Source of the DNA: Cannabis sativa
Taxonomy: Eukaryota; Streptophyta; Magnoliopsida; Rosales; Cannabaceae
Length of the DNA: 64,000 nucleotides
Direction: 5' to 3'
NCBI RefSeq assembly: GCF_029168945.1
Contig: NC_083605.1
Coordinates: forward strand, 38,267,280 to 38,331,279
The translations under genes were made by a program, and so were the position numbers. Positions 11,983-23,065 of this stretch are shown here, in pieces (position 1 is the first letter of the stretch; the number at the start of each line of letters is the position of its first letter). The notes under the pieces are model-generated. The model did no database searches, was not told where the DNA came from, and saw only the letters and a list, made by a program, of their open reading frames with translations.

Positions 11983-12923
11983 TGTTAACGTAGATTTTTG
12001 TTAACCAAATTTGAGCATCACAATGATAATTCAACAAAGAAAAAATAAAAGCAATAGAAAAATGAAATATGAACATCGGGGTTTTTTACGTGGTTATGCA
12101 GTTTAAATTCTTCATAGTCCACGAGTCAATATTATTCAGATTTCTGAGTATTTTTTTTCAGGACCTCTTGCGTAAGAGTTTTTTTCATCCCCCCCCCCCC
12201 TTTGATCTTGTCTGCCACTATTTATAATTGCATAGTGGCAGTTAATTACATAACTGGCCAAAAATATGTTTATAGCCATTATCCTTAAAATTGTGGGATC
12301 TGTTAAAAAATCAAGCCAAATAAATGAGGTGTTTACACAGCTATGAATATTCTGCTTTTATTGGGCCGAGATGAACGCGTAATTAAAGATATATGGTAAG
12401 CCTTATCTCATAGGGATGCCTCGCCAAGAAGGGAACCAAAATCTCTTTGATAGCGAGCAGTTACTTGTCATTTTAGCTTCTCGAGAATAATATTATCTTA
12501 ATTTTGATAACTATACTTCTCTGGTGTTGAGAGGATCTTCCTCGCATGTATACCATCTTCTTGCGAGATAAACACCTCGCTGTCGACAATCGTGGCTCGT
12601 CAAACTACCTACACTTAGTTTGTACATTGTATAATATACGCTAAGTATTTTTAGTGTTGTCGCTTTCTCTTTCATGCAGGAAGGTTGAGGCCTCGTCCTG
12701 AACGTGTGCACCGACATGGTTTCTCGTTAATAAATAAGTTAGCAGTTCGTATATTTCTGTCTCGCAGAAGACTATTCAGCCAATCGAGTTGTAAACATAC
12801 TCTGCGAATTATATTTCCAATGAGTTGTTCCATGCTAAGCATACTTGTCATTTGTGTGTTTGAGCTTTTTCCAGCTCGACACGTGTCCTCTTCTGATGTG
12901 CTTACCGAACTTCAGGTATAACA
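11983..12923 (-). mobile_element. Tat-B LTR (941 bp)
   Basis: The left end TGTTAACG next to the primer site and the right end TATAACA give terminal TGTTA/TAACA inverted repeats. On the minus strand it contains a TATA box (12219-12229) and a run of C residues (about 12189-12201 on the plus strand). No second copy is visible left of 6045, so the right boundary rests on the terminal dinucleotide only. Confidence 0.6.
12212..12241 (-). promoter_or_regulatory. TATA box enclosed by a perfect 10-bp inverted repeat
   Basis: CTGCCACTAT (12212-12221) and ATAGTGGCAG (12232-12241) are exact inverted repeats separated by ten bases. Together with the centre they make the minus-strand TATAAATAG of the Tat-B LTR. 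Confidence 0.6.
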
Positions 12924-13072
12924 ACGATAGTAAATATTTTAAGTTTCGTTCAGAAAATATTTTTTATGGAAAGTTAATAAAAAATTATTTTTACAGAACT
13001 TAATTTTGATTTTTATGAATTAGTTATGATTTTTGAAGTTGGATGAAAATATCCCAAAATTGTAGCACAAGT

Positions 13073-13228
13073 GTGCGCCCGCGGATGAAAGGATGTCACT
13101 CAGTCGAGACCGAGCTTCAAAAAAGCCCTGTTCGACGTTTCTTAGACAAGGGCTATCTGAAGTCCCTGGTCAAGCCGAGCTCCCTTTGCCCACAGAGGTT
13201 GCATACCCCTGTGCCCAATTTTATTTTT
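13073..13228 (+). other. GC-rich variable leader module of nCop-2
   Basis: About 155 bases of GC-rich sequence in an AT-rich leader, at the same relative place as the unlike module of nCop-1. Overlapping short open frames (13043-13252, 13093-13284) have no recognisable similarity and no counterpart in other copies. Confidence 0.5.
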
Positions 13229-13299
13229 GTGACAACTTTGATCCAAAAATAATTTTCTTTGAAACAAAATTGAAATTTTGGTAGAATTTTTTGTAGAAT

Positions 13300-14080
13300 C
13301 CAAATTGTCAAATAAAAATCTAATTATCAGAATAAAATTAAATTATAAATTAATCAAAATTACTTTTAGATATTAGTAGCCTTTGAATTTAAAAATTTGA
13401 TTTTTCCACAAACTAGACTTATGGTTAATATTTATTTTTAGTGTTTTTTAAAAATTTTTTATACATATAAAAAATTAAATAGGTTAAGTTATTTTATTAT
13501 AGTTTTTAAATTATTACTAATATGTAATTATAATCTTAGATGAAGATTTAGTAATTTTTTCTTATTTTGCTTCTTCAATAGAGTATACATTAAAAGAAAT
13601 TCTTGTATATTTGAGTATTTATTTTCTCTTTATTATTATAAGTTTATAGTATCCAACACTTTGTTAACAATTCATTAAAAATACTTCCAATATATTTAGT
13701 TTTTTTTTAGAAATAAATTATAAAAGTTGGTAGTGTTGTCATTTATATGACCATATATTCTAGCACTAAATGGATGCATCTTAATTTTAAATGTATTTTT
13801 GTATTTAAAATATTTGATATAATAATATAAATATTATTCTAAGTTTTATTGTATATATTTACATACAATATTATTTTACATATTACGTAAGTTTTAAGTT
13901 CTATTTTTATAGATAAGATGTTTAATTATGTTAAAATATTAAATTATAATTTTATTTATTTTGAGATCTATCTAAGTATAATTTTATAAATATTAAATTG
14001 AAATTTATATTTAGACTCTTCTAAATTGATAATTTTAATTAAATAAATATATATTTTAAAATGAATAGATTAAAATAAAT
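13300..14080. other. AT-rich tract of nCop-2, no gene seen
   Basis: Very AT-rich and without coding potential. The segment 13636-13740 resembles the sequence directly after the nCop-2 3' LTR (23066-23160), described under findings. Confidence 0.6.
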
Positions 14081-14159
14081 ATTAGATGAAAATACACTTT
14101 AAAATAATGAGCTTTAATTATAAGGATATTCGGTCTCCATTGTTGGCTCTACATAGTAC

Positions 14160-14870
14160 TTGTTTTAGTAAGTAATCATCCCTAATGATGAACGTTCATT
14201 AGCAATTTAGCGCCGTAGAATCTCGAAGTTAAGTATTATTTGTAAGTGTTTTATTCTAAGTATTGATCACCCTAATGGTGGCGACTATCAGTAAGACTGA
14301 CAAACGTATAAGATAGAATGGACTTGACTCTCGCCTAAACGGAACAATGCTGGATTCTCATCTTTATCGAATAAAAGGTTGCTAGAATGTTTGTCATTTT
14401 AGATGAGCTGACTACTCTATTTAATGGATGATATCTTTGACTCTCACCTAAACGGGACACTGGTATCAGTTTGTTGGAAACCTTGGAAATTATATAGGAT
14501 TGTAAGTTTTAGTATTTTCACTAGTCATTCCTATTTGCTGAATGATTAATAATTTCTGAATTGTGTGTGAATTTATATTGAACCATGTTATTTTCTGTTA
14601 TTAATTGTAGTTTAATTTTTCATCTTCATTGTTATCCTAACTTGGCCTGTTGTTTTTAATGGGACAAATCCTAATGAATTGTCATCCATTAGACAAACAT
14701 AATAGTGTTAGATCTCGATAGATAAATATTTGCAAATGCAACATCTAGTTGTTCATCAATAGATGACACCTTAGACAAGTATTTACAGTGTCAAACAATG
14801 AAGAAGTTTATAAAAATAAGAATAACTTTGATTCTCGCCAATCGGGACATCGCTGGATTCTTATTTCAAA
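14160..14870 (+). repeat. nCop conserved hairpin and GCC-motif block (nCop-2 copy)
   Basis: Hairpin TCATC/GATGA with a CTAAT-containing loop lies at 14176-14191. Hairpin CACC/GGTG with loop CTAAT lies at 14268-14280. Copies of the GACTCTCGCCTAAACGGGAC-type motif are at about 14324-14350, 14437-14460 and 14827-14850. The first hairpin differs from the other nCop copies by a paired change in its stem. Confidence 0.65.
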
Positions 14871-15429
14871 TTTGAAATTATCCTTTAATTTTTTCTCTTA
14901 GCTTATTCATTTCGAATTAGCTTAAATAATTTATCATTGGATGAATGGTTTACAAATCATTTTCTTATGATGTCATTCTGTTTTCTCTTAAGAAATTGAA
15001 TGGCGCATATGATTATATTCCCGACATTCTTTCCCGAAATGATATAAATCCTCAATCTTAAATCTCCCATTATATATATGTTTACTATAGGCAATTTAAA
15101 CTTAGAGTTAGATTAGTAGTGGTCGTCCAAGAGAGAATAATTACTCATGTATATTTTGTTAAATTTAAGTCTTTGACTTTAAATTTTATATTCCAAATTG
15201 AAATTTTATATTTCTATTTCCTAGAACACATTACACATTACTGTATGACTTTCACAAGTTTTTTTAATATCCATTTTCTGTCAATGGATTCAAACTGTAT
15301 GTTTATGTGTGGATTTGAGTTTAGTATTTTGTGATAAGGATCCACTTGGACTATTCTATGAACTTTATCTTGTAACTAGACTTAAGTCATCGAAAGACCA
15401 CAACCACATATTTTATAAATGTATGGCAT

Positions 15430-16825
15430 TTGCATCTTGTTCATAGTGGTTTTGACAACATCATTCTCTGCAAAGAGTCAATATGCCTATATCCACTGAA
15501 ACTAAGATCATCTATATTAGAAGATGGATGTACATTCAGGGGTGGATATGAGTTTTCGTTATATTCTTGAGACGATCACTCTAGATTTTACCTTATGCAA
15601 AAAGAAATTTGAAATGTTTGAAAAATTTAATGAATTTCTAGCAATGGTTGAAAACCATTTAGGTAAGTGGTTAAAGATCTTGCGAATTGATAGAGTTGGA
15701 GAAATATTTGGTACATATGCAGTTCAAAGATCATTCAGTTGATTTTTTGAATTATATCCAAACTTACCTCACCAGAAATTCAATTTAAATATTGATGATA
15801 GTATAAGGTCTATGATTAGTTACTAGCCATTGCCTAAGTCCTTCTAAGGAAATACCCTAGTGATAGGAAAATTTTAGAATGATGGAATGGTTGTGTAATT
15901 AGTGTAAACCATTACTAGATCATGGATGACCTAATCGTAATCTTAAGAAAAGCTAGAACTGTTAACTAAGGTTTGCATGTTTGATAGCTATTCTAAGTGA
16001 TTATAGGTGGACCATCCCACAGTCATTAGATAAGAAAGTGTTTGTTTCAACAAATACTACTTTTCTAAAGAAAATGAATAAGTTTGAAAACAAAGTAGCA
16101 GAATAGAGGAGATATTTTTCTTGATTCCAAAAGTGTTCAATCATCTTATTCTGTATAAGATGGTCCCACTGCCTCTGTTGTCTTGACCCAACCGAAGAGG
16201 ATAATTCCACTTATGTTTTTAGACAGAATGTCGCAGTACCTTATCGTAGTGGGAGGGTTCAAGGAACTCACCCTATTATGACTTGAAAGACACTAAGAAG
16301 CAAAGCAAAGAGAACTATGGTTAAAACAATTCGTATGGGACAACCAAAAGTTTTCTATTACAAGGACACGAAAGGAAATTTGGTTAGTAAGTCTATTCAA
16401 TGGACTTAACAAAACTTCTTGTTCCTAGTATTAAAGGTTTGAGTTTATCTAAACCTATGGCTTGTGGTATGCCTGGTAATTTACATACTCTAGTACAAGC
16501 AACTTACTTTACTAAGATTGTGAAGCATTTTTTGCTAGTGGCTAAATCTATAGAAGCTTTTCGACTTCTATATATAGATTTCATTTATCTACAGAAAAGT
16601 TTCAACTATTCTAGAAAAGATAAAGGCAAATGAAAGAATTTCTTAGGATCAACAGTGAGAGGTCTCAAATATAATTTAGTATGCATTAGACCAGACACCT
16701 GCTGTTGAGTGGGAGTAATGAGTAGTTATCAGATTAATTCCAAGAAAGAAGCATTGGAAGACAGTCAAGTGAATCTTAAAATCAAGAAGAGGAACTATAT
16801 GTTAGTCGATAAGGGTGTATTTAAT
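15430..16825 (+). pseudogene. Ty1/copia pre-integrase, integrase, linker and RNase H remnant (nCop-2)
   Basis: This is the best coding relic of the nCop family. The open stretch 15524-15742 reads KKKFEMFEKFNEFLAMVENH then LGKWLKILRIDRVGEIF, close to the copia integrase block KSE.FEKF.EF...VE..LGK.IK.LR.DRGGEY. The conserved RGGE has become RVGE. Further on, a worn KVFV.TN.TFL-like linker is visible around 16020-16080. The RNase H-region block (RPDT, a stop, then VGVMS) lies at 16690-16740 and is cut at 16825 by the gypsy solo LTR. Numerous stops and frame changes make it non-functional. The protein would have been the pol part of a Gag-Pol polyprotein. Confidence 0.65.
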
Positions 16826-17756
16826 TGTAACACCCTAACTAGCATAGGCGTGTTGACGTGATTTTAAACGTACTGTGCAGGTCGTTGCTAATCAACGAGG
16901 TTAATGAAAATCGTGAATATTTAAAATTTGTTTATTTACTTAAAAACTTAAGGTATTACATAGATAACATTTCGGGATCCCGTTTACAAAATACTTTACA
17001 AAAGTTTGCTATACATATAATCAAAAGTTTGTCGCTCGGCGACTATACAGCAGAAGCCTCGATGTCCCATATATCGTACGCTCTAGGCTTAACCGTCCCG
17101 ACATGTACAATCTTCATCTGCTCGCTCTCACGGCTCCTCAACTTTAGATTAGCCCTTACCTACACATAGCAATAGCATTGTGAGTCGACAGACTCGGTAA
17201 GAAAAGCATAACATAAAACATGCAAATAACCTGGGTTATAACCTGGCGCCCATACACCTGATCATAACCCTAATCCCCGTGTCCCACACGGTACTGAGTC
17301 TAGAACGTTCATAAGACAATACTATCAACCATAATGTCAGCGTATACTCAATATGTTAGTCATTCTCTAGCCATATTGATGTGACAACATCGATTAGTAT
17401 TTTAGCCAACATACATTTATCAGTAATCAGTACAACTCTATGTATACTATTACTGCTATCAATGTAATCTAACAGGCATAAACAACATGTACGCTAAACA
17501 TGTAATAACATATGCATGATATTATACTAATCTTACCTTGATTCCGGAATCAGGTGTGCCGACCAACCTGAGTGGAACAACAGCTCGGCGAAATACAGGC
17601 TCCTAAATTACATCAATCATAACATAGATAAGTGACACGCTAAATCCCTTTTCGGGGACTTAAACTCGAAACTAAAACTTTCCCTATCAATGAATAGCAT
17701 GGCAATACCAAAAACAACACAAATATGGGAAAAACTTGGGTTCCCGAAACTGCCCC

Positions 17757-17860
17757 AACCGGTAGACCGGTTCCCAACTGGAATTCCGGTTCTGTGGGGT
17801 TTCCTGGGGACCAAACGGAATTCCGGTTCCTACAGGTCCCCCTTAACCAGAATTCCAGTT
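17757..17860. repeat. Cluster of CCGG/EcoRI-type palindromes in the gypsy solo LTR
   Basis: Four 16-base near-palindromes: AACCGGTAGACCGGTT (17757-17772), AACTGGAATTCCGGTT (17776-17791), AAACGGAATTCCGGTT (17813-17828) and AACCAGAATTCCAGTT (17845-17860). The same cluster occurs in both Gypsy-A LTRs and in the gypsy fragment inside the Cassandra composite. Confidence 0.7.
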
Positions 17861-17913
17861 CAGAGTAGGAATCACCAAAAATTGCCCCACAAACTCAATT
17901 TAACCCCAAACAC

Positions 17914-19802
17914 TGTTGGAAATTATTTTACCAGGATCTTAGATCTACTCACAAGTATGTTTATTAACGTCCTAAATAAGAACTTTCTAAAACGATAAAT
18001 TAAACACATATAAAGTTTAAGAAACCTTACATTGGGTGCAGCAGAATTAAATGACTCCTTCCGTTCAGATCTCTAACCCTTGAATCCTTTCTGTAGCAGA
18101 GTATTATCAAGATCTGAACCTGGATCTCTTTCTCTGAATCCTTGATGCTGAATCTCCTTTGCTGATGATCTTTCTTCACGATCTTCCTCACTATGATTGA
18201 GGTATTGCTTGATGTGTGTGGGCACTACTCTAATAACTAAGGTAGGTCGAAATTATCCAGGATGAAGAGAGAGTGAGGGTGGCGGCCAAGGTAGAGAGAG
18301 AGGCTCAGGTTTTCTGAATCAGAAGTGTAATTTTTCGTGAAGCCTTCACTATCTATTTATAGCATTTCACTAGGGTTAGGTTTGAATTATTTGGCATTAA
18401 AATAATGAAAATATCAACTTAAAAAGCCTACAAAGGTGGCCGGCCATGGACTAGTGGACTGGGCCTTGATTTTTGCAATTTTGCAATTTTAACACCTTTT
18501 GTATCTGATTTTCTCAAAAATGCCAATTTCCTAATTCAACCATTTAAATGCCAATTCTAACTATTTAATAACTATAAATAATTATTAAATAATATTGTCA
18601 TTTATCATATTTATTAATTGAACCATACAATGTATCATAATTAACAAATATGCCCCTATTAACTCTTTCTTTACAATTTCGCCCTTACTTAGTGAAAATT
18701 TCACAAATAGACATAGTCTAATTTGTGAATTATAACTGATTAATCAAAACCAATTACATGAGTCTTACAAACAATATTATCTCAAGTAGTGGGGGGGACC
18801 ATGGGTCTATATAACCGAGCTTCCAATAAGTAGATCAAGAATTTAGAACTAAAATTCACTAACTTATTAATTCTTCGTTGAATCCACGCATAGAACTTAG
18901 AATTGCACTCTCAGTATATAGAATGTTGTATATGTTCCACGATATAGACACATCATTAGTTATCCATTGTTATAATCCTAATTTGATCAATGATCCTCTA
19001 TATGAATGATCTACACAGTAAAGGGATTAGATTACCGTAACACCCTACTATGTATTTTATCCTTAAAACACTTGACCCCGTATAAATGATATTTCAGCTT
19101 ATGTGAAATGAGATCTCCACCATTTATTTTCGTTTGGTCAAGCTCGAAGGAGATCATCCTTTACTTACTATTTGCCAGATAGAAGCTATAGATTCCATGT
19201 TTATGCTAGCGCTCCCACTCAATTGCACTACCGTGCTCCCAAAATGTACGTATCACCCTAACCTAAAAGTAGGCTTAACTAACAAATCAAAGAACACGAA
19301 TAGCCTTTCAAGATTGAGCCTAATCATAACAGGATTAAGATCATTTGATCTAGGATCAACTTGGCGATATTGACTTGAATAGATTTTACGGTAAGTTTAA
19401 TTAAATCTAAGTCAAAGTTCAATATCGGTCCCTTCCGATGCATACTCCATGCATCCAACCTGAGCTTTACTTTAACCAATGTTCTGGAAAGAACATAGTA
19501 TTTCTCCAAATACAAGTAAACTCTTGTTGTAGATTATCATATCAGTAAAACCCTGTGTCTGATAAATCTAGGAAACTTTATTCACATAGTCATGTTTACT
19601 TTCCAATGTGATGACAGCACAATAAACATGATCAAGTATGTGAAAAGGGTTTAAGATGAATTTATAAATCAAATAGACAAGCAATTGATAAAGTGAACCA
19701 AAACATACACAAATGAATGAAAAATACTTCTGTTTCTTTATTGATGTTGAATAAAATAGATTACATTGAAATGGAGTTTTATTTAGGGCATAAAACCTAA
19801 CA
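17914..19802 (-). mobile_element. nCop solo LTR nested in the gypsy solo LTR
   Basis: TGTTGGAAATTATTTTACC at the left and AAAACCTAACA at the right are the ends of the nCop-3 LTRs, reversed. The perfect five-base duplication AACAC (17909-17913 and 19803-19807) marks a complete insertion reduced to a solo LTR. The antisense strand keeps a 79-codon open frame (19134-19373) that recurs in other nCop LTRs. Length (1889 bp) is close to the nCop-3 LTRs. Confidence 0.92.
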
Positions 19803-20190
19803 AACACCACAATAACTTCCAGACCAGTTATTTAGATCACATAGAACATATTCAAAGCAAGTAAACACTTCAACAAGCTTAAAATCAAGACTTGCCATTA
19901 AAGCTCCAAGTTTGAGTTCCAAAACTCAAAACTTGGTTAAACTAAACAACAACCACTAAAACAATCTCAATTCAACATAACCAAAAATAATTTAACTACA
20001 GAGAATACAATTTAACTCCAGCAGCAAGAACAACAACTAAATCCCAAAAACATGCATGACTCACTAACTTTAAAACCAAGAAACTAAAAGGGAGTTGCTT
20101 GAAACCTTACCTAGAGCTTGAGACCACAAATTTCTTGCAAAAACAAGCTTGAATTTCACAAAGAACCACCAACCCTAGCTGCCTTAGGAT

Positions 20191-20236
20191 TTGAGAGAGA
20201 GAGAGAGAAAGAGTGAAAGAGAGAGAGAGAGAGCTT
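20191..20236. repeat. GA-rich microsatellite
   Basis: A run of GAGA with few interruptions in the gypsy solo LTR. The equivalent CT-rich tract is in the Gypsy-A 5' LTR at about 26983-27011 and in the 3' LTR at about 47337-47367, so it is an LTR feature. Confidence 0.8.
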
Positions 20237-20724
20237 CTTTTTTTTCTTATTTTTGGAAAATGGGTGAAATGAAATTAAAGAATTGTTTTATTAAATCCTT
20301 TTTCAGCCAAATACTAATTAATAAAATCAGATATTAAGTTAAATTAAAAACCACTAAAGACAAAGCATAAATGGGCAAAATGACCATTTTGCTCTCTCCC
20401 CACAAAACAACATAAAAGAGCGCTTAGGGGTATTTTGGAAACTTATAAAATCCCAACGATACTCGACATTCCCAATATCTAACTATATCGCCCCGCTGTA
20501 CTAAAAATACTAGGATGTGATTTTAATGGCCAAACACGCGTTCCAATGTTGCCGGACACTGAAAATGCAAAATTATAAAATTTCTATATATGACATATAA
20601 AATGCATTCTGAATTCAAATAAATCACCATAAATTAATAATTCAATACTAATAAATAATTTTCATAATTAAACCCTAATTATATGCAAATTTCTATATTT
20701 CAGCTAAGAGATCTTTACATTAAT

Positions 20725-21227
20725 ACTCTTAGACTACACCAAATCATATTTCTAGACTTGCCTTAGTGCTAGAAAGTCTGCTGATGAGATGGTTATTACT
20801 CTTGGGGTTGAGTAGTAATTTTAGAGAAGTGTGAAAACCTATCTAAAGTCTCTAAGTCTACCAGAGATTCTGAATGTTAAAGTTGCAAGAAAGACACTTA
20901 TTCAGTCTAAGGAGAGTTCTATAAATTTTTTTTGGCATTGTTCCAACATTTTTTTACTACTAGTGTTACTTCCTGATTAACGCAAAAGTAGTTGCCAAAA
21001 AGTAAAGAATCCAGTATCCCTAGAGGAGTAGACATATAGAGAGGAATTTCAAAATATCAAGGATTTTGTGATTAAGAAAATGTAATGGTGGAGGAAAGTT
21101 TGTATTGAATACAACTTGTCAGATCCTATTACGGAGAGTATACTACTAACTACACTTGGTCTGGATATCAAGGTGTTGAGATTATTTGAAATGCACTTTT
21201 TGTTTTATATTAGTATAAGTGGGAGTT
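20725..21227 (+). pseudogene. nCop-2 interior after the solo LTR: end of pol remnant and polypurine tract
   Basis: The sequence continues that of 16825, starting ACTCTTAGACTACACCAAATC as in nCop-3 at 42768. It ends in AAGTGGGAGTT, the polypurine tract that primes plus-strand DNA synthesis, directly before the 3' LTR. No open frame. Confidence 0.75.
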
Positions 21228-23065
21228 TTTTGGGTTTTATGCCCTAAATAAAACTCATTTCAAGATAATCAGATTTACTAATAAATAAAGATTAGAAATC
21301 GCATTTTTTGTTGCATGGTACACTTGATTTATTTCATAATTATATGTAATGTATAAATTCTTTTAAGTCCAAAACATATGTATTTGTTCATGATTATAGT
21401 GTTGTTAGCACAGTGGAATATAATCATGATTATATGTTTAAAGGTTTAATTCCCTGATTTGTCAGTTCACTGGATTTAGACTGGCATGATAATCGGCGAT
21501 AGGTATACTTACACCTTGGATAAGTGTTATGTCCTTTCCAGGGCATTGGCAAAGTTTACCAATATCGGATGTATGGAGTATACATTTGAAGGGATCGATA
21601 TTGAACTTAAATTAGATATGATAAATTTACTGTATTATCTATTCAATTCAATATCACCTAATTGATCCTAGATCAGATGATCTTAATCCTGACATGATTA
21701 GGTTCAATCTCAAGAGTGTTATTTGTGTTCTTTGATTTGTTAGTTAAGCCTACTTTTTGGTCTGGGTGATACGTATATTTTGGGAACATGGTAGTACAAT
21801 TGAGTGGAAGCGCTAATCATAGATATGCAATCTATAGCTTCTATCCGGACATAGAAGTGAAACAATGATTTCCTTCGAGCTAGGCTAAATAGAGATAAAT
21901 GATAGAGCGCTCATTTTAGTGATTATATTAGTTCACTAAAATATCATTTATAGGTGGCCAAGTGTTTTAAGGATAAAATACATTGAAAGGGTGTAACGGT
22001 AATTTTGTCCCTATGCAATGTAGATCATCTATAGAGGATCATTGATTTATTGGAATTATAACAATGGATAATTAATAGTGTATCTATGTAACTGAGAATG
22101 CAATTCCAAGTTCTATGGTGGATGCAATGAGGAATGGATAAGTTAGTGAATTTACTTGGTAAATTCTAGATCTGCTTATTGGAAGCTCGGTTATATAGAC
22201 CCATGGTCCCCATACTAGTTGAGTCAATACTTCTTGTAAGACTCAGTTAATTTATTTGAATTAATCAATTATAATTATAAAATTAGACTATGTCTACTTT
22301 ATGAATTTTCACTAAGCTAGGGCTTAATTGTGAAGAAAAGAGATTCTATGGTTTATTTGTTAATTAAGAGACTTTATTAAGTCTAATTTATAAATATATT
22401 AAATGGGAATTTTATTTGATAATTAATTTTAATTATTAAATAATTAGTTTTGGCATTTAAGTGGTTGAATTGGAAAAAATGGATTTTTGAGAAAGTAAGA
22501 TAAATAGTTGAAAAAAATGGCAAAATTGCGAAGTGGAGCCCATATCCATGGCCCACCACTTAATCGACAATTTATCATTTATTTTTTCATTATTTTAATG
22601 TCAAATAATTCTAACCTGACTGTAGGTGGATTCTTATAAATAGGTAGTGATGGCCTCAAAGGAAAAGATGATGTAATTACTTTCCTTCAGTCAAAATTTG
22701 AGCCATCTTCTCTGTACCAATTTTGAATCCTCCTCTCTCTCTTTCTCTCTTCAATTCGTACTCTACAGTGATTCGAGTAAGTGCCCACACACATCAAGTG
22801 GTACTCAGTCATAGTGTGTAAGACTGTGAAGAATCCAAATTCAAGAAAAGGAGAATCGGGCTCAAATCTTTGTGATACTCTACTACAGAAAGGATACAAG
22901 GGTTAGAGATCTGAGTGAAAGGAGCCATTTAATTCTGTTGCAACCACTGTAAGGTTTCTAAAACTTTATATGTGTTTAAATTACATTGTCTTAGAAATTC
23001 ATATTTAGGATGTTAAATAACATCCATGGTAGTAAATCTAGATCCTGGTAAAATATAATCCAACA
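21228..23065 (+). mobile_element. nCop-2 3' LTR
   Basis: It aligns over its length with the nCop-3 LTRs. The canonical first bases TGTTGGG have mutated to TTTTGGG, and the right end is AATCCAACA. No partner 5' LTR exists at the left of nCop-2, so no duplication can be tested. Divergence from the nCop-3 LTRs is visibly larger than between the nCop-3 pair. Confidence 0.8.

Larger units (their letters stand above)
6045..12923 (-). mobile_element. Tat-B: pol-less Ty3/gypsy Tat-clade element with antisense gene
   Basis: Read on the minus strand the order is LTR (12923 to 11983), primer site (11979-11962), gag (to 10748), about 1.3 kb of non-coding spacer with hairpin repeats, then a gene on the opposite (plus) strand at 6205-9401. 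This equals the layout of Tat-A at 54539-64000 except that protease, reverse transcriptase, RNase H and integrase are missing. Tat membership follows from the gag knuckle CEYHDDIGNTTEEC, close to CEYHNDIGHSTNEC of Tat-A, and from an identical primer site. The 3' LTR expected left of 6045 is absent. The element is flanked by nCop-1 and nCop-2 in opposite orientations. Confidence 0.7.
16826..20719 (-). mobile_element. Gypsy solo LTR (about 2.0 kb net) containing a nested solo LTR
   Basis: The left end TGTAACACCCTAACTAGC is the reverse complement of the Gypsy-A 5' LTR end (28473 leftward). The right end GATCTTTACA matches its start at 26499. Flanks are the perfect duplication TTAAT (16821-16825 and 20720-20724), so the structure is a solo LTR left by recombination between the two LTRs of one insertion. 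Removing the nested nCop LTR and its duplication leaves about 2 kb, the same length as the Gypsy-A 5' LTR. It interrupts nCop-2, whose sequence resumes at 20725. Confidence 0.9.
12924..23065 (+). mobile_element. nCop-2: degenerate Ty1/copia element, 5' truncated, with nested solo LTRs
   Basis: Plus-strand copy aligned with nCop-3. The first recognisable sequence (about 12930) corresponds to about 37110, so the 5' LTR and primer site are lost. Conserved segments: leader, hairpin block (14160-14870), copia remnants (15430-16825, continuing 20725-21227), polypurine tract (about 21215-21227) and a 3' LTR (21228-23065). The 13300-14080 tract is shorter than, and partly unlike, the AT-rich tract of nCop-3. 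A gypsy solo LTR splits the element at 16826-20719. The copy is more diverged than nCop-3 and nCop-4. Confidence 0.75.
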
